A stretch of 64,000 nucleotides of DNA, taken from an uncultured Prevotellaceae bacterium. Lineage in GTDB: Bacteria; Bacteroidota; Bacteroidia; Bacteroidales; Muribaculaceae. This document shows positions 18,966-27,934 of this stretch, in pieces; position 1 is the stretch's first letter, and each line of letters opens with the position of its first letter. Both the position numbers and the translations under genes were made by a program. The notes under the pieces are model-generated. The model saw nothing but the letters and a program-made list of their open reading frames with translations, did no database searches and had not been told where the DNA came from. The stretch lies in NCBI GenBank assembly GCA_905207705.1, contig CAJLMA010000001.1:124001-188000 (forward strand), given 5' to 3'.

Positions 18966-19040
18966 TGGGTGTTGACGGATTCGAACCGCCGACCCTCTGC
19001 TTGTAAGGCAGATGCTCTGAACCAGCTGAGCTAAACACCC
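18966..19040 (-). tRNA. tRNA-Val (anticodon TAC)
   Basis: On the minus strand GGGTGTT pairs with AACACCC. D arm GCTC/GAGC, anticodon arm TCTGC-CTTACAA-GCAGA with anticodon TAC, T arm GGCGG-TTCGAAT-CCGTC. 75 nt with discriminator A; CCA not encoded. Confidence 0.96.
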
Positions 19041-19082
19041 TTATTGTTCATTTAACAACTGCTTTGTTTCTCAATTGCGATG

Positions 19083-19113
19083 CAAAGGTACGACTTATTT
19101 TTGAATCTGCAAA
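19083..19113 (-). promoter_or_regulatory. Promoter of tRNA-Val
   Basis: Minus strand TTTG (19110-19113), 19 bases, TACCTTTG (19083-19090): a perfect match, and the same -7 octamer as the tRNA-Arg promoter. Confidence 0.85.
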
Positions 19114-19495
19114 CATTTTACCATTTTTTTCACCACAAACCTCATATTTTTATTCAAATATTTTATCAAGAGCAATTGCAATTTTACATATAACACATGT
19201 AATCAAACAATTAGACGCCACGCTCTAATAAAATGACATCGACACATTTTTATTGCAACACAAAATATAAACATATTTTTTCTTGACACTTACGCGAAAT
19301 AAAATTAAGTTGACATTTGCATCCAACATTCCAATGCACATCCTACATATACCCCATATACACTCTCACTCTATTTTACATAACAACATTTCATGAAAGC
19401 ACTATATCAAAATCACACCAATGCATTCCATGGAAAACCTCACCGACTCCGCATGCAACAATAAAAATCTTCCATTTGGATTTTAACATTTATTA
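19114..19495. other. AT-rich intergenic region with no recognised gene
   Basis: About 380 bases between the tRNA-Val promoter and the promoter of the export operon. Only low-complexity frames without conserved sequence are present. I see no tRNA, riboswitch or repeat. Confidence 0.5.
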
Positions 19496-19545
19496 TTTGC
19501 ATGTTTCAAATATAAATGGTTCCTTTGTGTTAACAATATTGTTAA
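19496..19545 (+). promoter_or_regulatory. Promoter and putative TetR operator of the export operon
   Basis: TTTG (19496-19499), 20 bases, TTCCTTTG (19520-19527) form a near-consensus promoter. Directly after it lies the perfect 16-base palindrome TTAACAATATTGTTAA (19530-19545), covering the expected transcription start. The position is ideal for repression by the TetR protein encoded just downstream. The assignment of repressor to site is inference. Confidence 0.65.
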
Positions 19546-19574
19546 TCTAATTAGTATAACTAAAAAGTTAACGA

Positions 19575-20225
19575 ATGAATACAGAAAACAACACCCAAGA
19601 CACAGAAACACGAATTCTCCAAGCTGCAGAAAAAGAATTCTTTGAAAAAGGATATGCCGGAGCAAGAACAGCCTCAATAGCAGAGGCTGCCGGCGTCACA
19701 CATGCCATGTTGCACTACTATTTCCGCACTAAAGACAGATTGTTTGAAAAAATAATTTCAGAGAAAATGAACCTTTTAGGCGACATGCTGTTGAGCGCAA
19801 TTGGCGACAGCAATTTGCCCCTTGAAAAAAGAATAAGGCAAGGTATTGAACGACATTTCGACTTCATCTCAGCAAATCGTGAACTGCCAAGATTCATTAT
19901 CAACGAAATAATATCCCACCCCGAACGCGTCAAAGCAATGGAAGCAAGCACACGCAAAATTGCAGATGCTCTTTTAAGCAGCCTGCAAGCAGAAATTGAC
20001 GAGTATGCGGCACAAGGGATTTGCAAGCATGTCGATGCACGGATGCTATTGGTAGACATTGTTTCACTCAACGTATTTCCATTCATGGCTGCTCCAATAG
20101 TAGAAGGCGCCATTGGTAATCGGTACTCAAATTATGATGAATTTTTGGCCATTCGCAAAAAAGAAAATGTAGAAACTATTTTGAATAAACTTAAAATAAA
20201 CCGACCATGCTTAGGCAGTATTTAA
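19575..20225 (+). CDS. TetR/AcrR-family transcriptional repressor
   Basis: 216 residues. The N-terminal helix-turn-helix is clear: TRILQAAEKEFFEKGYAG, ARTASIAEAAGVTHAMLHYYF and RTKDRLFEKIISEK (residues ~12-58). The C-terminal ligand domain is helical and not diagnostic. It is the first gene of the export operon and overlaps tolC by 19 bases, so it very likely senses a compound exported by the pump and represses the operon through the palindrome at 19530-19545. The layout recalls E. coli CecR (YbiH) with ybhGFSR. Confidence 0.92.
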   Translation: MNTENNTQDTETRILQAAEKEFFEKGYAGARTASIAEAAGVTHAMLHYYFRTKDRLFEKIISEKMNLLGDMLLSAIGDSNLPLEKRIRQGIERHFDFISANRELPRFIINEIISHPERVKAMEASTRKIADALLSSLQAEIDEYAAQGICKHVDARMLLVDIVSLNVFPFMAAPIVEGAIGNRYSNYDEFLAIRKKENVETILNKLKINRPCLGSI

Positions 20226-21493
20226 TTTTAATACTATTATTGTTTACGAGCGTACATGTCACAGCCCAAGTAACATTGGAAGAATGCATAACGCTCGCAC
20301 AGGGAAATTACCCTCTTATCCGGAAGTACGACTTGCTCAACCAATTGGAAAACATAAATTTGTCGGACATCAATAAAAGCTGGTTACCACAAATCAACAT
20401 ATACAGTCAAGGGACAGTGCAAAATGATACACCGTCTTTCCCCGAATCATTGTCGGATATATTAAAGCAAACAGGTACAACAATTTTGGGAATAGATGAA
20501 TTGCAATACAAAATAGGTGTTGACCTGAACCAACCTATTTGGGACGGAGGTGAATCATCTTCTCGCCGCCAAATTGAACGTGCACAAAACGAAGAACAAC
20601 GGACAGCATTGGATGTTCAATTATACGCCATAAGGGAGCGAGTGGAAGATTTATATTTCGGCATATTGCTCATTGAAGAACAAATCGAGCAAACTCGCAA
20701 CATGCAGGTCCTCCTCCAAAGCAACCTTGACAAGTTACGAGCCATGCTCAAGAACGGCACTGCAATGCAAAGCGATGTTGACATGGTTGAAGCTCAATAC
20801 CTCAGCAACAACCAACAACTGATTCAAGCAGAAAGCACATCGCAAAGCTACCGCAAGACGCTTGAGATATTTATAGGCAAAAGCCTTGCAGGACAAGAAC
20901 TTACTAAGCCCAATAATACAGAAATACCCGAAGACCTGTTGCCGGCAAGGCCCGAATTGAACTATTTCCAAGCACAACTTCAAGCAAATGATGCCAAAGA
21001 GGAAAGCATAGCTTCGAGCATAATGCCCAAAATTGGGTTCTTTGCCCAAGCATACTACGGTTACCCGGGATTTAATTACTTTGAAAACATGATGAACCGA
21101 GATTTATCTTTTAATATTCTCGCAGGAGTGAAGATATCTTGGAACATAGGTTCTTTTTACACAAAAAAGAACAAACGGCAAAGATTACAACTTGAATCAA
21201 ACGAAATTTCAGTTGAACGAGATGTTTTCCTTTTCAATACTGAATTAGAGACACGCTCACGACTTGATCGCATAAATGAACTAAAAGAAATAATGAAAGA
21301 AAATGACCGAATAGTTGAACTACGCACAAATGTCCGTAAAGCCGCCGAGTCCCAACTCGACAATGGTGTGATAGATGCCACCGAGCTGCTGACACAGCTA
21401 ACCGATGAAAAGCAAGCCCGGCTCACAGCATCCTACCACGAAATACAACTCATACAAAGCATATACCAACTTAAATACACATTGAACAAATGA
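20207..21493 (+). CDS. TolC-family outer-membrane efflux protein
   Basis: Outer-membrane channel of a tripartite exporter. A signal peptide is present (ILILLLFTSVHVTAQ), followed by the OEP N-terminus VTLEECITLAQGNYPLI. Two homologous halves are rich in long helices with heptad character (e.g. YAIRERVEDLYFGILLIEEQ, and ESQLDNGVIDATELLTQLTD near the end). Length 428 is typical. The start overlaps the end of tetR, and the stop overlaps the next ATG by 4 bases (translational coupling). Confidence 0.92.
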   Translation: MLRQYLILILLLFTSVHVTAQVTLEECITLAQGNYPLIRKYDLLNQLENINLSDINKSWLPQINIYSQGTVQNDTPSFPESLSDILKQTGTTILGIDELQYKIGVDLNQPIWDGGESSSRRQIERAQNEEQRTALDVQLYAIRERVEDLYFGILLIEEQIEQTRNMQVLLQSNLDKLRAMLKNGTAMQSDVDMVEAQYLSNNQQLIQAESTSQSYRKTLEIFIGKSLAGQELTKPNNTEIPEDLLPARPELNYFQAQLQANDAKEESIASSIMPKIGFFAQAYYGYPGFNYFENMMNRDLSFNILAGVKISWNIGSFYTKKNKRQRLQLESNEISVERDVFLFNTELETRSRLDRINELKEIMKENDRIVELRTNVRKAAESQLDNGVIDATELLTQLTDEKQARLTASYHEIQLIQSIYQLKYTLNK

Positions 21494-22377
21494 AAAAGAC
21501 ATTATTAATTTCCATAATAACAGTTATGGCAGTTTCTTGCCAAAGCAAACAAGAATATGATGCCACTGGTATTTTTGAAGCAAACACAGTGACTATATCT
21601 TCCGAGACCAGTGGAAACATACTCATGCTCGACATAGAAGAGGGAGATAGCATTTACATTGGGCAGCATGTCGGGACCATAGACACAGCCCTGCTCGTAC
21701 TACAGCAAAAGCAACTTCAAAGCCAACAACAATCCATGGAAAAATCTTCACCCGACATCGCAGCACAAGCTGCTGCCCTGAGATCACAAATAGGCCATCA
21801 ACAAAATGAATGCGACCGCATTTCAAGATTGTTGGCAGATGGTGCTGCAACGCAAAAACAATATGACGATGCAATTGCCCAATTAAAAATATTACGCGGG
21901 CAACTTGAAGGCCTATTATCCACTCTCGACAAAAACCGCAGTTCCATAAACGAGAGTGCATTGGCTCTACAATACCAAAAAGAACAAATCGAAGAGCAAA
22001 TACGCAAAAGCACCATAATATCCCCAATTTCAGGAACAGTACTGCTTAAATATGCCGAAAAAGGTGAATATGCTACCCCGGGGAAGCCTCTTTTCAAAAT
22101 GGCTAACTTGAATGACATTTATTTACGAAGCTATTTTACCGCATCACAACTGGCTCATATAAGTATCGGACAAAAAGTAACAGTAATAGCCGATTTTGGT
22201 GGAAATGAACAATACGAATATGCCGGTAAAATTATTTGGATAGCACAGGAAAGTGAATTTACACCAAAATCCATACAAACTCAAGACACAAGGGCAAACC
22301 TTGTGTATGCTGTAAAAATTGCTGTAAAGAATGACGGAAGGTTGAAACTTGGCCAATATGGAGAAGTCAGATTATGA
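21490..22377 (+). CDS. HlyD/YbhG-type periplasmic adaptor, probable lipoprotein
   Basis: Membrane-fusion protein linking the ABC exporter to TolC. The N-terminal leader ends in AVSCQSK, a plausible lipobox. A biotinyl-lipoyl-like half motif (ISSETSGNILMLDIEEGDSIYIGQ) is followed by a long helical hairpin (~residues 75-170: LQSQQQSMEK, AAALRSQIG, KQYDDAIAQLKILRGQLEGL). The second half of the lipoyl domain is STIISPISGTVLLKYAEKGEYATPG, and a beta-barrel domain follows. 295 residues, close to E. coli YbhG. Overlaps both neighbours by 4 bases. Confidence 0.9.
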   Translation: MKKTLLISIITVMAVSCQSKQEYDATGIFEANTVTISSETSGNILMLDIEEGDSIYIGQHVGTIDTALLVLQQKQLQSQQQSMEKSSPDIAAQAAALRSQIGHQQNECDRISRLLADGAATQKQYDDAIAQLKILRGQLEGLLSTLDKNRSSINESALALQYQKEQIEEQIRKSTIISPISGTVLLKYAEKGEYATPGKPLFKMANLNDIYLRSYFTASQLAHISIGQKVTVIADFGGNEQYEYAGKIIWIAQESEFTPKSIQTQDTRANLVYAVKIAVKNDGRLKLGQYGEVRL

Positions 22378-23282
22378 ACAATATCATTGAGATTCGAGAG
22401 ATTACTAAACGGTTTGGCAAGTTAATGGCCCTTGACCGTGTAACGTTTTCCATAGCCGAAGGTACTGTATTCGGACTTATCGGGCCGGACGGAGCAGGCA
22501 AAACTACATTGTACCAAATATTGACTACCCTGCTCAATCCGGACGAAGGCTCGGCCACAGTCGCAGGGCTGGATGTTGTAAAAAATTTCAAAAAATTACG
22601 CACTCAGATCGGTTATATGCCGGAAAAATTTTCCTTGTATCCCGACTTGACAGTCAATGAAAACCTGCACTTCTTCGCATCACTGTTTGGAGTAGATGTA
22701 AAAGAGAATTTCGACCTCATAGCACCGATATTTGACCAATTGAGTAAATTTCCAAATCGCATGGCAGGAGCTTTGTCTGGAGGTATGAAACAAAAACTTG
22801 CGCTGGGGTGTGCGCTCATACATCATCCTAAAGTACTTCTTTTGGACGAACCTACAACAGGCGTAGATGCCATGTCAAGGAGCGAGTTTTGGGATATGCT
22901 GGCAACATTGAAAGAAAAAGGTATAACTATCCTTGTATCTACATCCTACATGGACGAAGCCGAACGATGCGACATGATTGCCTTAATTAACAAAGGAAAA
23001 ATTCTTGATGTAAACACACCGACGAAACTCATTAGCAAATTGGACAAAAATCTTTACAATGCTTCAGCCAAAGAGATGTACCCACTCCTCGAAGCATTAC
23101 GAAAGATACCAGGCGTAACCGATTGCTACACATTCGGAGCGACATTGCATGTCGCAACCAACGAAGTGTTCAATCCTGAATATGCCATCGGCAAGCTTCG
23201 TAAAGATGGCTTGACCGATGTCAGAATCTACCCTGCGAAAGGTAATATAGAGGATTTATTTATAAAATTAGCCCATGAATGA
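22374..23282 (+). CDS. ABC transporter ATP-binding protein (first of two)
   Basis: Walker A GPDGAGKTT, Q-loop IGYMPEKFSLY, signature LSGGMKQKLALG, Walker B VLLLDEPTTGVDA and the switch region STSYMDEAERC, where the usual switch His is replaced by Ser/Tyr. A ~90-residue C-terminal extension follows, as in ABC-2-type exporters. With the next gene it corresponds to the two halves of E. coli YbhF, which is a single fused protein. The 4-base overlaps with both neighbours imply coupled, roughly equal translation. Confidence 0.92.
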   Translation: MNNIIEIREITKRFGKLMALDRVTFSIAEGTVFGLIGPDGAGKTTLYQILTTLLNPDEGSATVAGLDVVKNFKKLRTQIGYMPEKFSLYPDLTVNENLHFFASLFGVDVKENFDLIAPIFDQLSKFPNRMAGALSGGMKQKLALGCALIHHPKVLLLDEPTTGVDAMSRSEFWDMLATLKEKGITILVSTSYMDEAERCDMIALINKGKILDVNTPTKLISKLDKNLYNASAKEMYPLLEALRKIPGVTDCYTFGATLHVATNEVFNPEYAIGKLRKDGLTDVRIYPAKGNIEDLFIKLAHE

Positions 23283-24025
23283 TGGATAATGAAACTGTAA
23301 TATCAGTAAAGGACCTTACGAAGAAATTTGGAAGCTTCACTGCAGTCGATCATATCTCACTGCAAGTCCGTCGAGGAGAAATTTTTGGTTTTCTTGGAGC
23401 AAATGGAGCCGGCAAGACCACGGCCATGCGCATGTTGTGTGGCCTAAGCTATCCGACATCGGGCTGCGGAGTAGTAGCCGGATATGATATTATCCGTCAA
23501 GCCGAAGAAATCAAACGGCATATCGGCTACATGAGCCAAAAATTCTCCCTATACGAAAACCTGACAGTATGGGAAAACCTTAATCTTTTCGCCACGATAT
23601 ATGGCATGTCATCCGGGAAGATAAAAGAAAAAACCGATGAAGCATTCAAAACATTGGGCATGGAAAACATGCGTAATGCCTTGGTAAAAGAGATTCCGCT
23701 CGGATGGAAGCAGAAGCTGGCATTCACTGCAGCAACACTACACTCTCCCGACATAGTTTTTCTGGACGAGCCAACAGGCGGTGTTGACCCGGCAACACGA
23801 CGCAAGTTCTGGGAAATGATATACCGGGCATCATCCGAGGGAATGACAATATTCGTCACAACCCACTATCTTGATGAAGCCGAATATTGCAACCGCATTT
23901 CCATAATGGTTGATGGACGCATAAAGGCATTGGATAGCCCGGCAGAACTGAAACGACAGTACAGAGCCGACACGATGGATGAGGTTTTCAGAATAGTAGC
24001 TAAAGATGCCCAAAGAGCAGATTAA
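23279..24025 (+). CDS. ABC transporter ATP-binding protein (second of two)
   Basis: Walker A GANGAGKTTAM, Q-loop GYMSQKFSLYE, Walker B IVFLDEPTGGVDP and switch histidine in VTTHYLDEAEYC. The signature LSGGQ is replaced by IPLGWKQK, as is also usual in the second half of YbhF. The heterodimer with the preceding ATPase should therefore have one consensus and one degenerate ATP site. 248 residues; begins ATGATG overlapping the previous stop by 4 bases. Confidence 0.92.
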   Translation: MMDNETVISVKDLTKKFGSFTAVDHISLQVRRGEIFGFLGANGAGKTTAMRMLCGLSYPTSGCGVVAGYDIIRQAEEIKRHIGYMSQKFSLYENLTVWENLNLFATIYGMSSGKIKEKTDEAFKTLGMENMRNALVKEIPLGWKQKLAFTAATLHSPDIVFLDEPTGGVDPATRRKFWEMIYRASSEGMTIFVTTHYLDEAEYCNRISIMVDGRIKALDSPAELKRQYRADTMDEVFRIVAKDAQRAD

Positions 24026-25082
24026 AACCACAAGTAATATGTCAATATTTCAATCACTCATAAAAAAAGAAGTGCTGCACCTCATGCGAGATTTCCGCAC
24101 AGTAACAGTTGTACTGGTCATGCCTGTCGTTCTGTTATTGCTGTTCGGATTTGCCATATCTACCGAAGTCAACAATGTGAAAGTAGTCTCTGTAATAGAC
24201 CGGCATACCGATGAGACAAGGCATATTCTCGAAAAGCTCCGTTCCAATTCCTATTTCACATTCAAAGGCATAGTCACACTTGACGAAATGGAAAACCTAC
24301 TGCGCAAAGGAGATGTTGATGCAGCCATAGTATTCCGAACAGAAGACGGGCTACTAAAACACCAAATAATTGTGGACGCTTCCAACACAAACATGGCACA
24401 AACTTCTACGGCATACATTGAAAGTGTCATCAATGTTTCGAGTACACCATTAGTGACAAACACGCTTTACAACCCACAACTGAAAAGTGCCTACAATTTC
24501 GTTCCGGGCATCATGGGCATGATTTTTATTCTCATCTGCGCAATGATGACATCAGTTTCGATTGTCAGCGAAAAAGAATCGGGCACGATGAACCTATTAC
24601 TGGTCTCACCGGTACGTTCAAGGACAATCATACTTGGTAAACTTATCCCCTACTTCTTATTGTCGTGCATCATCTTGACATTGATGCTCATCCTAAGCTA
24701 TACATTGCTTGAAATCCCATTCTCTGCAAGTGTCATCAATGTGATATGGGTATCTGTCCTCTATATCATACTTGCGCTCGCGTTGGGTTTGCTTATATCG
24801 ACCATCGCGTCTACACAAGTTTCAGCACTTCTTGTTTCCGGTGTAATGTTCATGATTCCGGTTGTTTTGCTATCGGGGATGATATTTCCCATTGAAAACA
24901 TGCCATTAGCCCTTCAATGGTTTTCATGTATAATTCCGGCTCGCTGGTACATATCGGCAATGCGCGTTCTCATGATTCAGCAACTGCCCATAAAATATGT
25001 GTTTACCGAGGTCTTGGTTTTGTCGGGAATGACATTGGTAGTTTTATCATTGGCAATAAAAAAGTTTAACACTAAAAAATGA
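24006..25082 (+). CDS. ABC-2 type permease (YbhS-like)
   Basis: Inner-membrane permease: one N-terminal helix (~residues 30-52), a ~130-residue periplasmic domain (EVNNVKVVSVIDRHTDETR...), then five helices starting at FVPGIMGMIFILICAMMTSVS, with the ABC-2 motif SEKESGTMNLLLVSPVRS at a coupling loop. A start at 24006 overlaps the ATPase by 20 bases; an internal ATG at 24039 (MSIFQSLIKKE) would remove the overlap and is equally plausible. Confidence 0.9.
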   Translation: MPKEQIKTTSNMSIFQSLIKKEVLHLMRDFRTVTVVLVMPVVLLLLFGFAISTEVNNVKVVSVIDRHTDETRHILEKLRSNSYFTFKGIVTLDEMENLLRKGDVDAAIVFRTEDGLLKHQIIVDASNTNMAQTSTAYIESVINVSSTPLVTNTLYNPQLKSAYNFVPGIMGMIFILICAMMTSVSIVSEKESGTMNLLLVSPVRSRTIILGKLIPYFLLSCIILTLMLILSYTLLEIPFSASVINVIWVSVLYIILALALGLLISTIASTQVSALLVSGVMFMIPVVLLSGMIFPIENMPLALQWFSCIIPARWYISAMRVLMIQQLPIKYVFTEVLVLSGMTLVVLSLAIKKFNTKK

Positions 25083-25089
25083 TAGTGCA

Positions 25090-26199
25090 ATGAATGTAAG
25101 GACATTGAATATTCTACTCAAAAAAGAAATATCTCTGATAAAGAGGAATCCTATTATTCCTCGCCTCATTATAGCCATGCCCATCTTAGTGATGCTGATT
25201 ATACCACTCGTGGCGACACTTGATGTGAAAAATGTAGGTATAGCCGTGGTGGATAACGACCGTTCTGAACTGTCACGGCGAATTATAGCAGACATGGACG
25301 CATCTGAATACCTATCGGTGACGGGATGCTATTTCAACTATAACGAAGCATTTAGGCAGATAGAGGAAGGGAATGCTGATGCCATCGTCACCATTCCCAA
25401 AGACTACTTAAAAGACATGACCAACGGCAAGAGACCCGGACTGGATCTAAAAGCAAATGGCGTAAACGCAACAAAAGGGATGCTCGGCACTCAATATGCT
25501 ACAATGTCCATTGCCAATACCATTTCGCGATGGCAAGCAGAACAAGGCTTCAACTTGTCTTTTCCCCAATCGGCTACATTAAACCTATATAATCCCACAC
25601 TCAATTTCCGCAACTACATGATACCGGCACTCATGGTGGTGCTGCTTATTATCATTTGTGGATTTCTGCCAACGCTCAATCTTGTCAGCGAGAAAGAAAC
25701 CGGAACTATTGAGGCAATGAATGTCACTCCTGTAAGCCGGCTTGAATTTGTCCTGTCCAAGCTAATACCTTATTGGGTCGTAGGCATTCTTGTTGTAACT
25801 GTAGGAATACTCATTGGATGGCTGGTATATGGACTGGTACCTGAGGGAAATTTAGTAAACATATATCTTGCCGCAATTTTATTCAGCTTTGTAATGTCGG
25901 GTCTTGGAGTCTTTATCGCCAACCAATCAAAAACGATACTGCAAAGCATATTTATGACGTTCGCATTCATTGTAATATTCCAACTCATGGGTGGATTGTT
26001 CACACCTATTGCCTCCATGCCACAATGGGCACAATACATAACATATGCTATTCCACCTCGATATTTCATAGAAATAATGCGTGCAGTCTACTTAAAAGGT
26101 GCATCAATAACAGACCTTTGGACTCAATACTTGTCCTTGACCGGCTTTGCACTGGCTCTATGTATAATCGCTGCTACGACATATAAAAAGCGAGCTTAA
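25090..26199 (+). CDS. ABC-2 type permease (YbhR-like)
   Basis: Paralogous partner of the preceding permease. N-terminal helix at ~20-42, periplasmic domain (VVDNDRSELSRRIIADMD...), then five helices with the matching coupling motif SEKETGTIEAMNVTPVSR. Final gene of the operon, 7 bases after the previous stop. The transported compound is unknown: E. coli ybhGFSR has been linked to drug and cation export, and a lipid or bile-derived toxin is conceivable in a gut organism. Confidence 0.9.
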   Translation: MNVRTLNILLKKEISLIKRNPIIPRLIIAMPILVMLIIPLVATLDVKNVGIAVVDNDRSELSRRIIADMDASEYLSVTGCYFNYNEAFRQIEEGNADAIVTIPKDYLKDMTNGKRPGLDLKANGVNATKGMLGTQYATMSIANTISRWQAEQGFNLSFPQSATLNLYNPTLNFRNYMIPALMVVLLIIICGFLPTLNLVSEKETGTIEAMNVTPVSRLEFVLSKLIPYWVVGILVVTVGILIGWLVYGLVPEGNLVNIYLAAILFSFVMSGLGVFIANQSKTILQSIFMTFAFIVIFQLMGGLFTPIASMPQWAQYITYAIPPRYFIEIMRAVYLKGASITDLWTQYLSLTGFALALCIIAATTYKKRA

Positions 26200-26230
26200 A
26201 GAGACAATCATTAATGTATATTTGCACAAA

Positions 26231-26279
26231 GCATCCAAAAATCAAATCGGGAACGATTGCCGATTTGATTTTTGGATGC
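26231..26279. terminator. Bidirectional terminator, 20-bp perfect stem
   Basis: GCATCCAAAAATCAAATCGG and its exact complement flank a 9-base loop. It sits between the convergent export operon and the minus-strand TPR gene. T-rich arms provide a U-tract inside the stem in both directions. Confidence 0.75.
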
Positions 26280-26331
26280 CTTATAACTTCATGAATAATA
26301 ATTTTACGCAATAAGTCGTGCAGGCATGATG

Positions 26332-27921
26332 TTACTTAAACAAAGAATCATATTTTTCGACTATTGTCTTGAACTGCTCCATGTATCTCACATCTTCAAG
26401 CGATGTCATTGGCGATTCATTTATCATCACGTCATAATAACTTCCATATCCACTGGCAAGAGCCTTGTCAAGATAATCCAGTGCAGCGTCAGCATTTCCA
26501 CATTGCGACATCAGCACAGCTGCGACAAAATAAGCTTCACCGCCGGCAACTGAATTATTCTTTACTATATCTTCACACCATTTTACAGCTTCATCATCAC
26601 GCCCCAATTGATGCAAAGCAAATCCTCGCAAACTCTCAACTCCGCTGCCAAGCATTAATATAGAATTAAAATCACTTCGGGCATCCTCCTTGTCGTTCAA
26701 TTTGTTTTTCTTGAGCCATCCACGCAGATAAGTAGCCTTGATGTCGTCTGGCACTGTCATCAACAGCACATTCAGTCCTTGCAACGTTTCGCGATATTCA
26801 CCGCGATCTATGTCAAGCATAGCCTTCTGATACAACACATCCCGGTCTTCGGGAGACCCTATCAAAGCAGCCTTAATCGCCGCATAAGCGTCGTCCACAC
26901 GATTCATTGCACTTAGAATCTGAGATTTCAATACATAGTAATAAGCAATCCCGCCATTCATTGATATAGCAGTATCTATATATTTTAAAGCTTCATCATA
27001 TTTACACAAATTAAATGCAGAAGATGCAGCATCAAAATATATTCCGTGGTAGTCATACAATTTCCTTGAAATTATTTCTTCAAGGCTTTTCAAAGCATCG
27101 GCATAGTGATTATGTTCTACTTGTATTGAAGCTCTTATGTAATAAAACATTCCCACATCCGGAGCTTTGTATATACTGGCATCGAGAGCAGCAAGGACTT
27201 CATCGTATGCGACATCCGACATTTTCATCAACATTCGCAACGCGCTGCCATTATCTCCATCCAAACTCAAAGCAAGAATCAAATCTTGTGCAGCCTCGCT
27301 GTTACGATTCATCATCGACAGGACTTCCGCCCTACCTACATATACGGCAGGCTCGGCCGGGTACAGATTAACAGCCTGATTGGCATAGTCGCTCGCTTGT
27401 CCTAAATTATCCAATTTGAATTCGGTACGAGCCAATCCCAAAATTGCCGAATAATCAATATTGTTCATCCTGTACAATGACAAGTAGCATTTTCTTGCAT
27501 TTGCATAATCTGTAGCTTGATAATAAGCCTCAGCAAGCATTTTCAGCACATTGGGCGAAGACGGGCTCAAGCGATTGGCTTCTTGCAAATCGGCAAGCGA
27601 TTCGGCCGACTTGCCCATCGCTGTATATATTTTCGCTCTGAGCAAGTATTCATCCACCAGCATTGCCATATCGTCACGAGTGGTGACCTTCAAAGCCGAA
27701 TTTACATCATCAAGAGCCTTTTGCAATTCGCCGTTCAGCAAATACTGATTGGCTCGGCTGTATAAAATGACATAGTCATTCGGATTCTTCTTCAATTCAT
27801 CATCATACACTTGCATCACAGCATCCATGATTTTCTGCTGCGAACCGTTTTGCGCTTTCAATGTTGCAGGCAAAGCCATTAAAGTGCAAATTAAAAATAT
27901 AATTATCCCTGAGTTTTTCAT
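26332..27921 (-). CDS. Exported tetratricopeptide-repeat protein
   Basis: 529 residues with a signal peptide (IIIFLICTLMALPATLKAQ) and TPR units through most of the length (e.g. DYVILYSRANQYLLNGELQKALDD, AMGKSAESLADLQEANRLSP, GRAEVLSMMNRNSEAAQDLI, GNADAALDYLDKALASGY). It probably acts as a periplasmic or outer-membrane-attached scaffold. No catalytic domain seen. It lies 13 bases downstream of kdsA and is likely co-transcribed with it. Confidence 0.85.
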   Translation of the reverse strand: MKNSGIIIFLICTLMALPATLKAQNGSQQKIMDAVMQVYDDELKKNPNDYVILYSRANQYLLNGELQKALDDVNSALKVTTRDDMAMLVDEYLLRAKIYTAMGKSAESLADLQEANRLSPSSPNVLKMLAEAYYQATDYANARKCYLSLYRMNNIDYSAILGLARTEFKLDNLGQASDYANQAVNLYPAEPAVYVGRAEVLSMMNRNSEAAQDLILALSLDGDNGSALRMLMKMSDVAYDEVLAALDASIYKAPDVGMFYYIRASIQVEHNHYADALKSLEEIISRKLYDYHGIYFDAASSAFNLCKYDEALKYIDTAISMNGGIAYYYVLKSQILSAMNRVDDAYAAIKAALIGSPEDRDVLYQKAMLDIDRGEYRETLQGLNVLLMTVPDDIKATYLRGWLKKNKLNDKEDARSDFNSILMLGSGVESLRGFALHQLGRDDEAVKWCEDIVKNNSVAGGEAYFVAAVLMSQCGNADAALDYLDKALASGYGSYYDVMINESPMTSLEDVRYMEQFKTIVEKYDSLFK

Positions 27922-27934
27922 ACATTTTTATCCG

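Noticed and set aside
19317..19550. 77-residue plus-strand frame upstream of tetR
   Set aside because: Runs through the promoter and operator of the export operon; low-complexity composition.
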